Shown here: piece by piece, positions 7,092 to 14,710 of the stretch
Position numbering within the stretch: position 1 is the first letter of the stretch
Layout of the letters: every line of letters begins with the position of its first letter
Assembly: GCA_964496975.1 (NCBI GenBank)
Contig: CAZCBN010000058.1
Location: forward strand, 1-19,357
Direction of reading: 5' to 3'
Source: CAZCBN01 sp964496975
Lineage (GTDB): Bacteria > Planctomycetota > Phycisphaerae > Phycisphaerales > UBA1924
DNA length: 19,357 bases
Notes under the pieces: generated by a model
Databases searched by the model: none
The model's input: only the letters and a program-made list of their open reading frames with translations
What the model was told of the DNA's origin: nothing
Made by a program: the position numbers and the translations under genes

Positions 7092-8051
7092 ATGGCGCAT
7101 GATGTTCCGTCCGCGTGGGCCCGGCCCGCGCAGAAAGGGCAGGCTTTGGTGGCATCCAACGGTTCTCACAACGGCTGCGGCTGCCGCGGCCTCTCGTCCG
7201 CCCCGGCGGCCCTGGTTGACGCCCCCGCCGAGCGTTCGGCCGACGCGGCGGTGCTGGTCGATCCGCCCGCGATGCCCGACGTGCAGGCCTCGGCCGACGC
7301 GCGGCGCATCGCGATTGACCGCGTGGGCGTGAAGGGCGTGACGCACCCGCTCACGCTCCGCACGCGCGAGGGCGGCGTGCAGACCTCCGTCGCGCGCATC
7401 AACATGTACGTCGCCCTGCCGCACGACCGCAAGGGCACGCACATGAGCCGCTTTGTCGAGGTGCTGGGCGAGTTCCGCCACAAGCCCCTGCGGCCCGACG
7501 ACATGGAGGGCATCGCGAGCGAGCTGTGCCGCCGGCTCGACGCGCACGAGGCGACCTTTGAGGCCTCGTTCACCTACTTCATCGAGAAGCTCGCCCCGGT
7601 GTCGCGCCAGGCGAGCCTGATGGACTACGAGGTGACCATCGCCTGCGCCGCGCTCGGGACGGGCGAGGTGGACAGCGTGCTCACCGTCGCCGCGCCGGCG
7701 ACGAGCCTGTGCCCCTGCTCGAAGGAGATCAGCATCTACGGCGCGCACAACCAGCGCTGCCGCATCGAGGCCTCGGTGCGCACCGACGGGCCCATGTGGA
7801 TCGAGCAGCTGGTGGAGTTGCTGGAGTCGGCCGCGAGCCACCCCGTCTACAGCCTGCTCAAGCGGCCCGACGAGAAGCACGTGACCGAGAAGGCGTACGA
7901 GAACCCCAAGTTCGTTGAGGACATCGTGCGCGACCTGGCGGTGGCGCTCGACGGCGAGCCGCGGATCCGCTCGTACCGCATCAGCTCGGAAAACTTCGAG
8001 TCGATCCACTCGCACAACGCCTACGCGGAACTGGCCCGCACGAGGCGGTGA
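7092..8051 (+). CDS. folE2: GTP cyclohydrolase FolE2 (type IB)
   Basis: A 319-residue cytosolic enzyme converting GTP to 7,8-dihydroneopterin triphosphate, the first step of tetrahydrofolate and (via QueD) queuosine precursor synthesis. The type IB signatures are clear: SLCPCSKEIS at 205-214 with the metal/catalytic Cys207, HNQR at 219-222, EKAYENPKFVED at 266-277 and the C-terminal ENFESIHSHNAYAE. These separate it from the unrelated-sequence FolE (IA). ATG 7092 gives an N-terminal extension of about 60 residues before the core, low in complexity and containing HNGCGCRG; a later in-frame start is possible. FolE2 enzymes use metals other than zinc and are Zur-regulated in some bacteria, but I see no obvious Zur box and no other folate gene nearby. 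Family assignment is secure. Confidence 0.96.
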   Translation: MAHDVPSAWARPAQKGQALVASNGSHNGCGCRGLSSAPAALVDAPAERSADAAVLVDPPAMPDVQASADARRIAIDRVGVKGVTHPLTLRTREGGVQTSVARINMYVALPHDRKGTHMSRFVEVLGEFRHKPLRPDDMEGIASELCRRLDAHEATFEASFTYFIEKLAPVSRQASLMDYEVTIACAALGTGEVDSVLTVAAPATSLCPCSKEISIYGAHNQRCRIEASVRTDGPMWIEQLVELLESAASHPVYSLLKRPDEKHVTEKAYENPKFVEDIVRDLAVALDGEPRIRSYRISSENFESIHSHNAYAELARTRR

Positions 8052-8252
8052 GGCCGGGGGACCGGGGACCAGCGAGCCGGCGGGCGGGGGAACCACCCCG
8101 CCGGGCGGTGAGCCCGACGGGGCGAGCACAGGGGATCTGGCCTCACCCGCCGTCGGACGCCCCACTCCTCGGCGTGCCGCGGGCGAGATGTGGCCGAGGC
8201 TGAACGCCGACGCGGGGCTGGTGTTGCACACGCCGGGGGGTCTCCCGCGGCA

Positions 8253-8276
8253 GGTTTTTGCTTGGCTTTTGGTTGG
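8253..8276. repeat. T/G-rich motif, copy 1
   Basis: GGTTTTTG followed by CTTGGCTTTTGGTTGG. A close relative occurs at 10727-10752, in another gene-free stretch. It may be a dispersed intergenic element; two copies are weak evidence. Confidence 0.3.
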
Positions 8277-8364
8277 ATACGTCACGCCGGATCGCGCCGG
8301 GGTGGCTGCGGATCGAACGCGTTGGGGTTTGAGGAGAAGGCGAACGCGGAGGCCGCGAAGGCGG

Positions 8365-8452
8365 GACGGAACGCGAAGGTCGCGGCAGCAAGAACGAAGG
8401 AACAGATCTTCAGGAACAGTCACGGGGCCCTTTGCGGCCTTCGTGTTCCGTC
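8365..8452. ncRNA. Long perfect stem in a convergent intergenic region (possible structured RNA or terminator)
   Basis: GACGGAACGCGAAGGTCGC (8365-8383) pairs with GCGGCCTTCGTGTTCCGTC (8434-8452) along all 19 positions on the plus-strand RNA, two of them G-U pairs, around a 50-nt loop. On the minus strand those two pairs become A-C mismatches, so the plus-strand transcript (folE2 side) is favoured. It lies in the 434-bp gap 8052-8485 between convergent genes; the rest of that gap has no credible reading frame. It could end folE2 transcription, protect its 3' end, be a small RNA, or be a non-transcribed inverted repeat. Confidence 0.45.
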
Positions 8453-8485
8453 TCGGCCGAGGGCCGACACCACCCCGAGCGCGCC

Positions 8486-9271
8486 TTACGCCATGCCCGC
8501 GGCGCGGCAGTTGTCCGCCAAGTGGGCCGGGTTCACCGTGCCGACGACGAGGCTTGAGACGCCCGGCACGCTGAGGCAGAGGCCGATGGATTCCGTCGGC
8601 GGCAGGTGGCCCGAGCCCAGGCCCTTTTTGATGAGCACGGCCACGCCGGAGGCGGCGGCGCGGGAGATGACGGCCTCGTGCGCGCGGTCGTCGGCGTTGT
8701 AGGGCACCATCAGCACGTCGGCCCACGCGAGCGCGGCCTCGGCGCCCTCGGGCGACTTTCCCGACAGGCCGATGAACCGCGCGAGGCCTTGGGCGCGCAG
8801 GTCCAGCAGCGTGGGCACGGCGTCGGTGCGGTGCAGCAGGGCGAGGTCGTCGCCGCTGGAGTGCAGCAGCAGCACGTCCACCGCGTCGCAGCGGAGCGCC
8901 GCGAGGCTCCGGTCAAGGCTGCGGCGGAGGGCGGGGCCGGAGAAATCAAAGGTGCTGCGCCCGTCGGCGAAGGTCTCGCCCGCCTTGGTGACGAGCACGA
9001 ACTCGTCGCGTCGGTGGGCGATCGCGCGGCCGATGCGCTCCTCGGCGAGGCCGTAGGCGGGGGCGGTGGCAATGAGGTTGATGCCCAGGTCGAGCGCGGC
9101 GTGCAGCAGCTCGGCGGCGGCCTCCTCGGTGGGCAGGTCGTGCGGGCGCGGGTGCTTGAGGCCCTGGGTGCGGCCGATCTTCACGGTGCCCAGGCCGATG
9201 GGCGAGACGGCGAGGCCCGTGCGGCCGAGCGGGCGGCGTGCGGTGGGCGGCGGGCGCATGCGGAGGTCCAT
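8486..9271 (-). CDS. Aldo/keto reductase-family protein lacking the catalytic Asp
   Basis: A 261-residue TIM-barrel protein of the aldo/keto reductase superfamily, beginning RPLGRTGLAVSPIGLGTVKIG. ATG 9271 is used; ATG 9259 is an alternative four codons later. The usual tetrad is Asp, Tyr, Lys, His. Here Tyr73 (APAYG), Lys96 (LVTKAGE) and His137 (LLLHSSG) are in place, but the Asp position in the normal DTAPAYG motif is Ala68 (IATAPAYG, codon GCC). In the family the Asp tunes the Tyr/Lys pair, so normal NADPH-dependent carbonyl reduction may be weakened. The C-terminal cofactor half is short (family often 280-330 residues), though GTVNPAHL near the end matches the usual phosphate-binding helix region. 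It overlaps the end of the upstream oxidoreductase gene by 91 bp in another frame, which suggests translational coupling and a shared pathway. Substrate unknown. Confidence 0.88.
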   Translation of the reverse strand: MDLRMRPPPTARRPLGRTGLAVSPIGLGTVKIGRTQGLKHPRPHDLPTEEAAAELLHAALDLGINLIATAPAYGLAEERIGRAIAHRRDEFVLVTKAGETFADGRSTFDFSGPALRRSLDRSLAALRCDAVDVLLLHSSGDDLALLHRTDAVPTLLDLRAQGLARFIGLSGKSPEGAEAALAWADVLMVPYNADDRAHEAVISRAAASGVAVLIKKGLGSGHLPPTESIGLCLSVPGVSSLVVGTVNPAHLADNCRAAGMA

Positions 9272-10536
9272 GCCAGGGCGGGGTCGTTCCACGGGTCGTC
9301 GGCCACGGCGGGCGCGGGCCACGCCGGCAGGGCCGCCGGCGGGCGCGGGCCCGAGGTTGGCGGCGGCAGCAACGCGGCGACGCGGTCCGCCACGCGCGGG
9401 GCGAGCACGAGCTTGGTGGGCCACGCCACGATGCCCAGCGGGGCCTCGCCCGGGGCCTGGCCCCGCATGGCGACCGGGGCGACAAAGGCGTCTTGCGGGC
9501 GCACGCCGGTGGGCGTGCGCGGCTCGGCGCGGTCGGCGCGGTAGGTCGCGAAGCGCACGCCGCGGGGGTCAAAGGCGGGGACGCACGCGGCGAGCTCCTG
9601 CGCGGCGCGGCGGATGAGGGCGTCGCGGTCGAGCGAGGCGCCCTCCTCGGCGATCTGGCCCCCGATTTGCCAGACGGTGTCGTCGGGGCCGGCGGGGCCT
9701 GCGGGGCCTGCGGGGCCTGCGGTATTGGGCGCGGTATCGGAGGTGATGGTGACGCGTGTCGCGGCGCCGTCGACGCAGTGGCCGTTCAGCACGGGCAGGT
9801 GGGGGGCGCGCGCGAGGACCATGTGCAGCGGGCGGCGCTGCATCGGGACATCCGCAAGGCCCAGGGCGGCGCGGAGCGCGTCGTTGCCGAGCCCCGCGGT
9901 GAGGATGAGCCGCCGCGCGCGCAGCGTGAGCCATTGACCCGCCGACCGGATGCGGACGCGGGCGAGGCCGGGTGACTCCGGCTCGGCGGCGATGGCGTCT
10001 GCGTCGGCGAGCAGGAGGCGGCCGGCGTGCGGCGCGGCGAGCGCGGCGAGCAGCGAGGCGGGGGCGATGACGCGCTCGCCGAGCTGGTGCACCTCGCCCC
10101 GCAGGCCGACGAGGGGGGGCGGCCACTCGCGTGGTGGCAGACGCGTCGGGCGGACGCGCAGGCCCGCGCGGGCGCCGAGGAGGCCCGCACGCGAGGCGAG
10201 CGAATCCGTCCGCCAGATGTGGCAGTGCGGCGCGCGCACGCGGACGGCGCGCAGGTCGGGCTGGGCCTCGCCCGCGAGGCAGGCGTGCCAGCGGGGGGGC
10301 ATGTCGGCGACGGCGTCTGCGGACGGGGTGAGCAGGCCGGCGAGGGTGTACTTCAGCCCGCCGTGGAGGATGCCCTGGGACCACAGCGTCTGGCCCTGCC
10401 CGAGGGCGGCGGTCTCAACGAGGGCGGCGTGGTGGCCCAGGCGGCGGAGGGTGCTGAGGGTCCAGAGGCCGGCGACGCCCCCGCCGAAGATGAGGGCGTC
10501 CAGCGTGGTGGGCTCGGTCGTCTCGGCCTGCGGCAT
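9181..10536 (-). CDS. FAD-dependent oxidoreductase (DAO/GlpA-like)
   Basis: A 451-residue protein from ATG 10536; the upstream continuation of the frame crosses the tRNA gene and is not coding. The N-terminus has a Rossmann FAD-binding motif at about 15-40 (LIFGGGVAGLWTL ending in VE), followed by GQGQTLWSQGILHGGLKY, the flavin-contacting pattern of the D-amino-acid oxidase/glycerol-3-phosphate dehydrogenase group. RRLILTAGLGNDALR in the middle is the second FAD-contacting strand. The substrate is unclear; 2-hydroxy- or amino-acid type oxidation is typical of the fold. Residues about 272-284 hold a Gly-Pro-Ala repeat made by four 9-bp units. The last 30 residues are Ala/Arg/Pro-rich and coincide with the overlap with the aldo/keto reductase, so this tail is probably an added extension. 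It shares a 53-bp gap with the divergent tRNA-Ser. Confidence 0.88.
   Translation of the reverse strand: MPQAETTEPTTLDALIFGGGVAGLWTLSTLRRLGHHAALVETAALGQGQTLWSQGILHGGLKYTLAGLLTPSADAVADMPPRWHACLAGEAQPDLRAVRVRAPHCHIWRTDSLASRAGLLGARAGLRVRPTRLPPREWPPPLVGLRGEVHQLGERVIAPASLLAALAAPHAGRLLLADADAIAAEPESPGLARVRIRSAGQWLTLRARRLILTAGLGNDALRAALGLADVPMQRRPLHMVLARAPHLPVLNGHCVDGAATRVTITSDTAPNTAGPAGPAGPAGPDDTVWQIGGQIAEEGASLDRDALIRRAAQELAACVPAFDPRGVRFATYRADRAEPRTPTGVRPQDAFVAPVAMRGQAPGEAPLGIVAWPTKLVLAPRVADRVAALLPPPTSGPRPPAALPAWPAPAVADDPWNDPALAWTSACARRPPHAARSAARASPSRPSAWAP
9685..9720. repeat. 9-bp in-frame tandem repeat inside the FAD oxidoreductase
   Basis: Four units: GGGGCCGGC, then GGGGCCTGC three times. On the coding (minus) strand each unit reads Ala/Gly/Pro, giving a short collagen-like Gly-Pro-Ala run in a probable surface loop. 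The unit length is a multiple of three, so copy-number change would keep the frame. Confidence 0.85.
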
Positions 10537-10589
10537 GGTCGGTCGAGGGTATGGGAGCGGCGCGGCGGACGTAGGATGCGGGGTTACCG

Positions 10590-10676
10590 GGTGCGGTGGC
10601 CGAGCGGTTGAAGGCACACGACTTGAAATCGTGCAGGTTCGCAAGAGCCTCGTGGGTTCGAATCCCTCCCGCACCG
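10590..10676 (+). tRNA. tRNA-Ser (anticodon TGA)
   Basis: The full class II cloverleaf is readable. The acceptor stem is GGTGCGG (10590-10596) with CCGCACC (10669-10675), and the discriminator is G10676. The D-stem is GCC/GGC (10599-10601/10613-10615). The anticodon stem is CACGA/TCGTG with loop CTTGAAA and anticodon TGA at 10624-10626. The long variable arm AGGTT/AGCCT (10635-10639/10646-10650) identifies serine together with discriminator G. The T-arm is GTGGG-TTCGAAT-CCCTC with one T-T mismatch (10653/10667). The 3' CCA is not encoded. A possible -10 (TAGGAT, 10572-10577) lies 12 bp upstream. It reads UCA and probably other UCN codons. Confidence 0.97.
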
Positions 10677-10726
10677 TTTTGACCTGACACGATCCATACA
10701 GATCCCCGCGGGGGCTTGGCGCTCGT

Positions 10727-10752
10727 GGTTTTTGGGTGGCTTTTGGGGTTGG
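10727..10752. repeat. T/G-rich motif, copy 2
   Basis: GGTTTTTGGG followed by TGGCTTTTGGGGTTGG, similar to 8253-8276. It lies in the 290-bp gap 10677-10966 between tRNA-Ser and the recombinase fragment. That gap also has a CCCCGCGGGG palindrome (10704-10713) and no credible gene. Confidence 0.3.
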
Positions 10753-10966
10753 CGGGGCCGGCGCGGAGTGGGTTGTCGCTGGAGACGGCGATTGCTCGTC
10801 CGAGCCCGTTGATCGTCTCGGGGTTGAGCATCCGTGGTAACGCATCGGGCCTTGCGGGTGCGGTGACGCGATCGTTGATGTGACTCGGCGCGCCACGGCT
10901 GTGCAGAGCGGCATCGGAGCGAGCGCTTCAGGGGCCTTTCACGGGTGTTGAACGAGCGGTTGTTGC

Positions 10967-11410
10967 TCAGTCGCTGATGCCGAGGTGTTGGGCTTGGCGT
11001 TGCCAGTCGAGGTGTCTTGCGGCGTGCTTGAGGTCGGTGAGGGTGGTGCTCTTGGGGAGGGCGGCGTTGAGGAGGGCTTTGAGGACGGGGGGGCCGAGGC
11101 GGGCGAGGGGGAGGAGGCGGTTGATGTTGGCGGGGGTGCAGTGGGCGCTGCGGGCGATGTCGGCGCGGGTGATGCCGGCGAGGAGTTGTCGGTGGAACGC
11201 GGTGGCCTGGGCGACGGCTCGGACGAGGCGTTGATCGGGGACGGGCTCGCCCGCTGGGTCCACCATCGTGAGCAGGTCGCGCCCGTGCGGGGAGAGCAGG
11301 AGGCGTTTGATGGCGATGTCGAGGGTAAGGGTGGTGCGGGTTGACGACGCGCGACGCGTGAAACCGCCCGCTGTTAGTCGTTTTGGGAAAGCGTGTCTTC
11401 CGTGGGCCAT
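10967..11410 (-). pseudogene. Recombinase C-terminal fragment (HTH part only), probably 5'-truncated
   Basis: The frame is 147 residues from ATG 11410, but protein-like sequence starts at about residue 22, near 11347. From there it matches by pattern the C-terminal part of serine recombinases of the resolvase/recombinase family: a short beta segment (TLTLDIAIKR), then PDQRLVRAVAQATAFHRQLL, a helix-turn-helix (ITRADIARSAHCTPANINRLLPLARLGPP in two parts), and the ending LDWQRQAQHLGI, close to the LPLDWAEQRRLLGF-type ending of that family. The resolvase catalytic domain is missing. The frame runs into the 3' end of the outer-membrane gene (overlap 37 bp) exactly where homology should continue, which suggests truncation at a rearrangement junction. 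It could instead be a real small DNA-binding protein. Product assignment is by motif only. Confidence 0.55.
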
Positions 11411-12798
11411 CCCCCGCCGATCGACGCGTAGAGATCAACCAGGCGAAAGATCGCGTCGCGCTCGGCCGCGACGCGGCTCCGTTCGATGCCGAGCCGTGAA
11501 CGGCGCGCTTCGGTGACATCGAGGAAGTCGACCTGGCCGGCGGTGTAGCGGTCCAGGGAGAGAATCTCGGCGTCGCGTGCCGCGGCCTCGGCGTCGCTCA
11601 ATCGGGCAACGCGCTCTTCCGCCTTCGCCCGGCGCATGCTCGCGGTCTCGACCTCGCCGAGTGCCTCGATCACCGAGGCTTGGAGCGCGATAAGGGCACG
11701 ACGCGACTCGCTCTCGGCTTCAAGAACCCGGCTTCGGATCCTTCCGCCCTGAAAGACCGGCAGCGAGATGCTCGGCCCAGTCTGGAGGACGAAGGAGTCA
11801 GGATTGACAACGTCGCCGAGGTCTCGCCCCTGAAGCGCGATCGATCCAGAAAGCGAGACCCGCGGGTATCGCTCGGCCTCCGCGGCACCGACCCGCGCGG
11901 TCGCGGCGGCGAGCTGCCGCTCCGCCCTCCGAAGGTCAGGCCGACGCAGGAGCAGATCGGCGGGCACGCCGACGGCGGGCACAACATCGCGCCGGGGCAG
12001 GGGCGCCCGTTCGACCGTGACGGTGCCCGGGGCCTCGCCGAGCAGCACACCGAGCCGGAACTCGGCCTCTCGGCGGTCCGCCGTGAGGCTCGGCAGCAGC
12101 GCGAGGTTCGACTCCAGGTCTCGTCGGGCGCGGGCAACATCGAGGTCGTCGCTGAAGCCGGCCGCTGATCGGGAGTCAGTGATGTCGAGCGCATCGCGAT
12201 CGGCCTCGATGGTTGACTCCACGAGTTCGATGTCGCGATCGACCGCGCGGATCAGGACGACCTCGCGCGCGATCTCGGCGGCGAGCGCGACGCGGCTCGC
12301 CCGGTAGTCCTCGATCGCGAAGCCGACGTCCGCTTCCGCGGCCTCAACAAGACGGGCCACCCGGCCCCAGAGGTCGAGCTCCCAGCCGGCCACGGCGCCG
12401 AGCGAGTACACGTCCACCTCGACTCCGGCCGGGGCGCCACCCAGGATGAACCCCTCATCGCCTGTCTGGGCCCGGGAGTACGAGCCGTCCACATCAAGCG
12501 TGGGCAGGCGATCGGCATTGGCGATGCCGCGGCGCGCACGGGCAGCGATGATGCGCTCGCGGGCCTCGGCGAGCGTGAGACTCGTTCCGAACGCCCGCTC
12601 GATCAGGCCCGTCAGCTCATCATCGCCGAGCTGTGTCCACCAGCTGGTGATGTCCACAGAATCACCCGCAATCGCGGTGTCGGACCATGAGCCCGGCGCG
12701 AATGACGAGGGCGATGGCGGCTCATAGTCCGGGCCAACGGTGCACGCGGAGAGCGCCAGAAGCGGCGCGAAGCAAAGCACACGGCCGAGCCTTCTCAC
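11374..12798 (-). CDS. TolC/NodT-family outer-membrane efflux lipoprotein
   Basis: A 474-residue outer-membrane channel subunit that would carry substrate from the adaptor to the outside. The signal peptide ends in a lipobox, LSAC, with the lipidated residue Cys19, followed by the family start TVGPDYEPP. Two outer-membrane efflux repeats follow, with the typical AGWELDLWGRVARLVEAA and RRPDLRRAERQLAAATARVGAAEAERYP signatures, here cited in part, and the closing YASIGGGW. The start is GTG 12798, overlapping the adaptor's TGA as GTGA, with GGAGG about 7 nt upstream. As the last gene of the five-gene operon it completes a tripartite exporter. Such TolC partners are usually seen with RND pumps but also serve ABC pumps. 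Family very sure. Confidence 0.95.
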   Translation of the reverse strand: MRRLGRVLCFAPLLALSACTVGPDYEPPSPSSFAPGSWSDTAIAGDSVDITSWWTQLGDDELTGLIERAFGTSLTLAEARERIIAARARRGIANADRLPTLDVDGSYSRAQTGDEGFILGGAPAGVEVDVYSLGAVAGWELDLWGRVARLVEAAEADVGFAIEDYRASRVALAAEIAREVVLIRAVDRDIELVESTIEADRDALDITDSRSAAGFSDDLDVARARRDLESNLALLPSLTADRREAEFRLGVLLGEAPGTVTVERAPLPRRDVVPAVGVPADLLLRRPDLRRAERQLAAATARVGAAEAERYPRVSLSGSIALQGRDLGDVVNPDSFVLQTGPSISLPVFQGGRIRSRVLEAESESRRALIALQASVIEALGEVETASMRRAKAEERVARLSDAEAAARDAEILSLDRYTAGQVDFLDVTEARRSRLGIERSRVAAERDAIFRLVDLYASIGGGWPTEDTLSQND

Positions 12799-13964
12799 GA
12801 TCCACCTCCGCGGACCTCGATGTACACATCGAACTGCTGTCCGATGCCGAGGGACCGATGATCAGCGCTCAGTTCGTAGACGACTTGCAACACCCTCGTG
12901 TCCACCACATCGCTTGTCCGGCCGGCGAGGTTGCGCTTCGGCACAACGAGCGGTTCAACCGTGACGAGCGTGAGCGGGACTCGCGTCAGCGCGTCGCCGC
13001 GGGGGGACGCCCAAGCCCGAGCCTGCTCTGAGAACCGCGGGATGTCCACCTCGTCAATCTCCACCCGGAGGTGATCCGGGCCGCGACGGCCCAAGACGAC
13101 GAGACCCTCGGTGGGAACCGATGCGGGAGCGAACTCGCCCGGGCGGACGTTGACCTGGAGCACCCTCCCCTCGATCGGGCTGCGAACCGTCAGGAGTTCC
13201 AGATCCGCCTCCGCCCGAGCGAGCGACCGGCGTGCCTGCACAACGCGAGAAGCGGCGGCACGGAGCTCTGGACCGTCTGCGCCGGTTGCCAGCTCCACAA
13301 AGCGACCCAACTCGGCCTCCGCCTGCGCTACGCTCGCGGCGGACCTCTCGACCGCAGCCTCGGCGGTGGCGACACGAGCCTGGGCCTGCTCGGCCGCGAA
13401 CCGGCGACGATCGACTTCCTCTTTCGAGATGGCGCGTGGGTCAGAGACAGCCGACGCAATCTTCAGCAGGTTCTGACGATCCGCGAGATCAGCCTTGGCG
13501 ACGAGAAGGTCGGCCCGCGACGAGGCCAACGAAGCCTCCGCCGACCGCACCGCGGCACGCAGCGGTGGAACGGAGGCTCGAAGAGAGTCGAGCTCTCCCT
13601 CGGCGACTTCGATCTCGGCCCGTCGAAGCGCGACGTCCGTCTCCGCACGCTGCATGTCCACGGTGAACAGCGGCTGGCCGGGTTCGACCGCATCGCCAAC
13701 GCGCACGCCGACGGATGTCACGACGCCGGACGTATGCGCAGCGATCGCCACGGCCTCCCCGTTCGGTTCGCTCGTGCCGATCGCACCGATGAAACCGGCC
13801 GCGCTGATCGAGCCCGGGACGCTTGGTGCCGTCGTCGGCTGCCGGGGCGGGGTTTCCTGAGGAACGACGGGTCGGTTCTTGACCACCAGGCCGGTCCCCA
13901 TGAGCAGCGTCGCCGCACCGACGACCGGCAGACCCCACGTCAAGACTCTCGAACGGCTACTCAC
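12795..13964 (-). CDS. Periplasmic adaptor (HlyD/membrane fusion protein, DevB-like)
   Basis: A 389-residue membrane fusion protein linking the inner-membrane ABC pump to the TolC-type channel. GTG 13964 is the likely start because GGAG lies 6 nt upstream (GGAGATCATCGTG) and there is no in-frame ATG; it overlaps the ATPase stop by 8 bp. An N-terminal membrane anchor lies at about 9-30, followed by a Pro/Thr-rich linker, a first lipoyl half (HTSGVVTSVGVRVGDAVEPGQPLF), a long alpha-helical hairpin at about 100-245 rich in Ala/Glu/Arg, and the second lipoyl half (RSPIEGRVLQVNVRPGEF). The DevB-like strand AIGTSEPNGEAVAI supports membership of the DevB/YbhG side of the family, but homologues of MacA are hard to exclude. 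Its stop overlaps the next gene by 4 bp. Confidence 0.93.
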   Translation of the reverse strand: MSSRSRVLTWGLPVVGAATLLMGTGLVVKNRPVVPQETPPRQPTTAPSVPGSISAAGFIGAIGTSEPNGEAVAIAAHTSGVVTSVGVRVGDAVEPGQPLFTVDMQRAETDVALRRAEIEVAEGELDSLRASVPPLRAAVRSAEASLASSRADLLVAKADLADRQNLLKIASAVSDPRAISKEEVDRRRFAAEQAQARVATAEAAVERSAASVAQAEAELGRFVELATGADGPELRAAASRVVQARRSLARAEADLELLTVRSPIEGRVLQVNVRPGEFAPASVPTEGLVVLGRRGPDHLRVEIDEVDIPRFSEQARAWASPRGDALTRVPLTLVTVEPLVVPKRNLAGRTSDVVDTRVLQVVYELSADHRSLGIGQQFDVYIEVRGGGS

Positions 13965-14706
13965 GATGATCTCCGTTGCCAGGGTGTTCGGTGCGTGTGA
14001 TCTGGCCGTCGGCCATGTGACTGATGCGGTCGGCGAACTCAAAGATCCGGCTGTCGTGCGTGACGACGATGACGGAACGATCGTGCTCGAGGGCCACATC
14101 ACGAAGCAGTTCCATGACGGTGTGCCCGGATGCCGCATCGAGCGATGCGGTCGGCTCATCGCAGATGAGCAGGCGAGGTGAGTGGACCAGCGCACGGGCA
14201 ATCGCGACACGCTGCTGCTGCCCGCCCGAGAGCTGCGAGGGCGTCTTCCTGGTTTGGCCCCCGAGCCCGAGGCGTTCGAGCAACTCCCGAGCCGTTCGCT
14301 CCGCCCGCGACGTCGACTCGCCGCGTGCGACAAGGGGGAGGGACGCGTTCTCCTCCGCGTTGAGCGCCGGCAGCAGATTGAACTGCTGAAAGATGAACCC
14401 GAGATTCTTCAGGCGAAAATCGGCAAGCCGACCGTTGCGGAGCTCCGAGATGTCCTGACCAAGGACTTCGAGCCTGCCGGCCTCGCAGGTCAGGATCGCG
14501 CCGATCACTGAGATGAGAGTCGTTTTGCCACATCCGGAGGGACCGACGAGGAAGTTCATCCTGCCCGACTCGGCGACGAAGTCGGTTCCGCGCAGCACGC
14601 GCACACGAGTCTCGCCGGCACCGAAGGACTTTTCAATCCCCACGCAGCGCACCGCGAGTTCGGAATCCGAACGTACACCGGCGGCTCGTTCGAGCGTCAT
14701 CGACAT
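13957..14706 (-). CDS. ABC transporter ATP-binding protein (DevA/LolD/MacB-type)
   Basis: A 249-residue cytoplasmic ATPase. All motifs are intact: Walker A GPSGCGKT at 55-62, Q-loop Gln107 (FIFQQFNLLP), signature LSGGQQQR at 159-166, Walker B LLICDEP at 179-185, D-loop and His217 of the switch region. FQQFNLLPALNAEEN is typical of the MacB/LolD/DevA group that drives FtsX-like permeases. The start is ATG 14706, with AGGGGGTG 6 nt upstream; ATG 14700 in frame is an alternative. It follows the inferred end of the permease by 4 nt and overlaps the adaptor start by 8 bp, so translation is coupled. The upstream part of the same frame belongs to the permease only through a false join across the N gap. 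Confidence 0.96.
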   Translation of the reverse strand: MSMTLERAAGVRSDSELAVRCVGIEKSFGAGETRVRVLRGTDFVAESGRMNFLVGPSGCGKTTLISVIGAILTCEAGRLEVLGQDISELRNGRLADFRLKNLGFIFQQFNLLPALNAEENASLPLVARGESTSRAERTARELLERLGLGGQTRKTPSQLSGGQQQRVAIARALVHSPRLLICDEPTASLDAASGHTVMELLRDVALEHDRSVIVVTHDSRIFEFADRISHMADGQITRTEHPGNGDHRE

Positions 14707-14710
14707 CGCG

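Noticed and set aside
5789..7159. Upstream part of the long minus-strand frame ending at 4625
   Set aside because: It runs over the palindromic repeat, the divergent plus-strand gene and the start of folE2, with Arg/Pro/Ser-rich composition; the gene starts at 5788.
8190..8702. 170-residue plus-strand frame after folE2
   Set aside because: Low-complexity Ala/Arg sequence covering the inverted repeat and the antisense of the aldo/keto reductase.
6867..8726. 619-residue minus-strand frame
   Set aside because: Antisense of folE2 and a gene-free gap; Arg-rich, no domain.
10415..10831. Minus-strand frames crossing tRNA-Ser, with peptides like GIRTHEALANLHDFKSCAFNRSAT
   Set aside because: This is the known artefact of translating the antisense of a tRNA-Ser gene; the tRNA fold is unambiguous.
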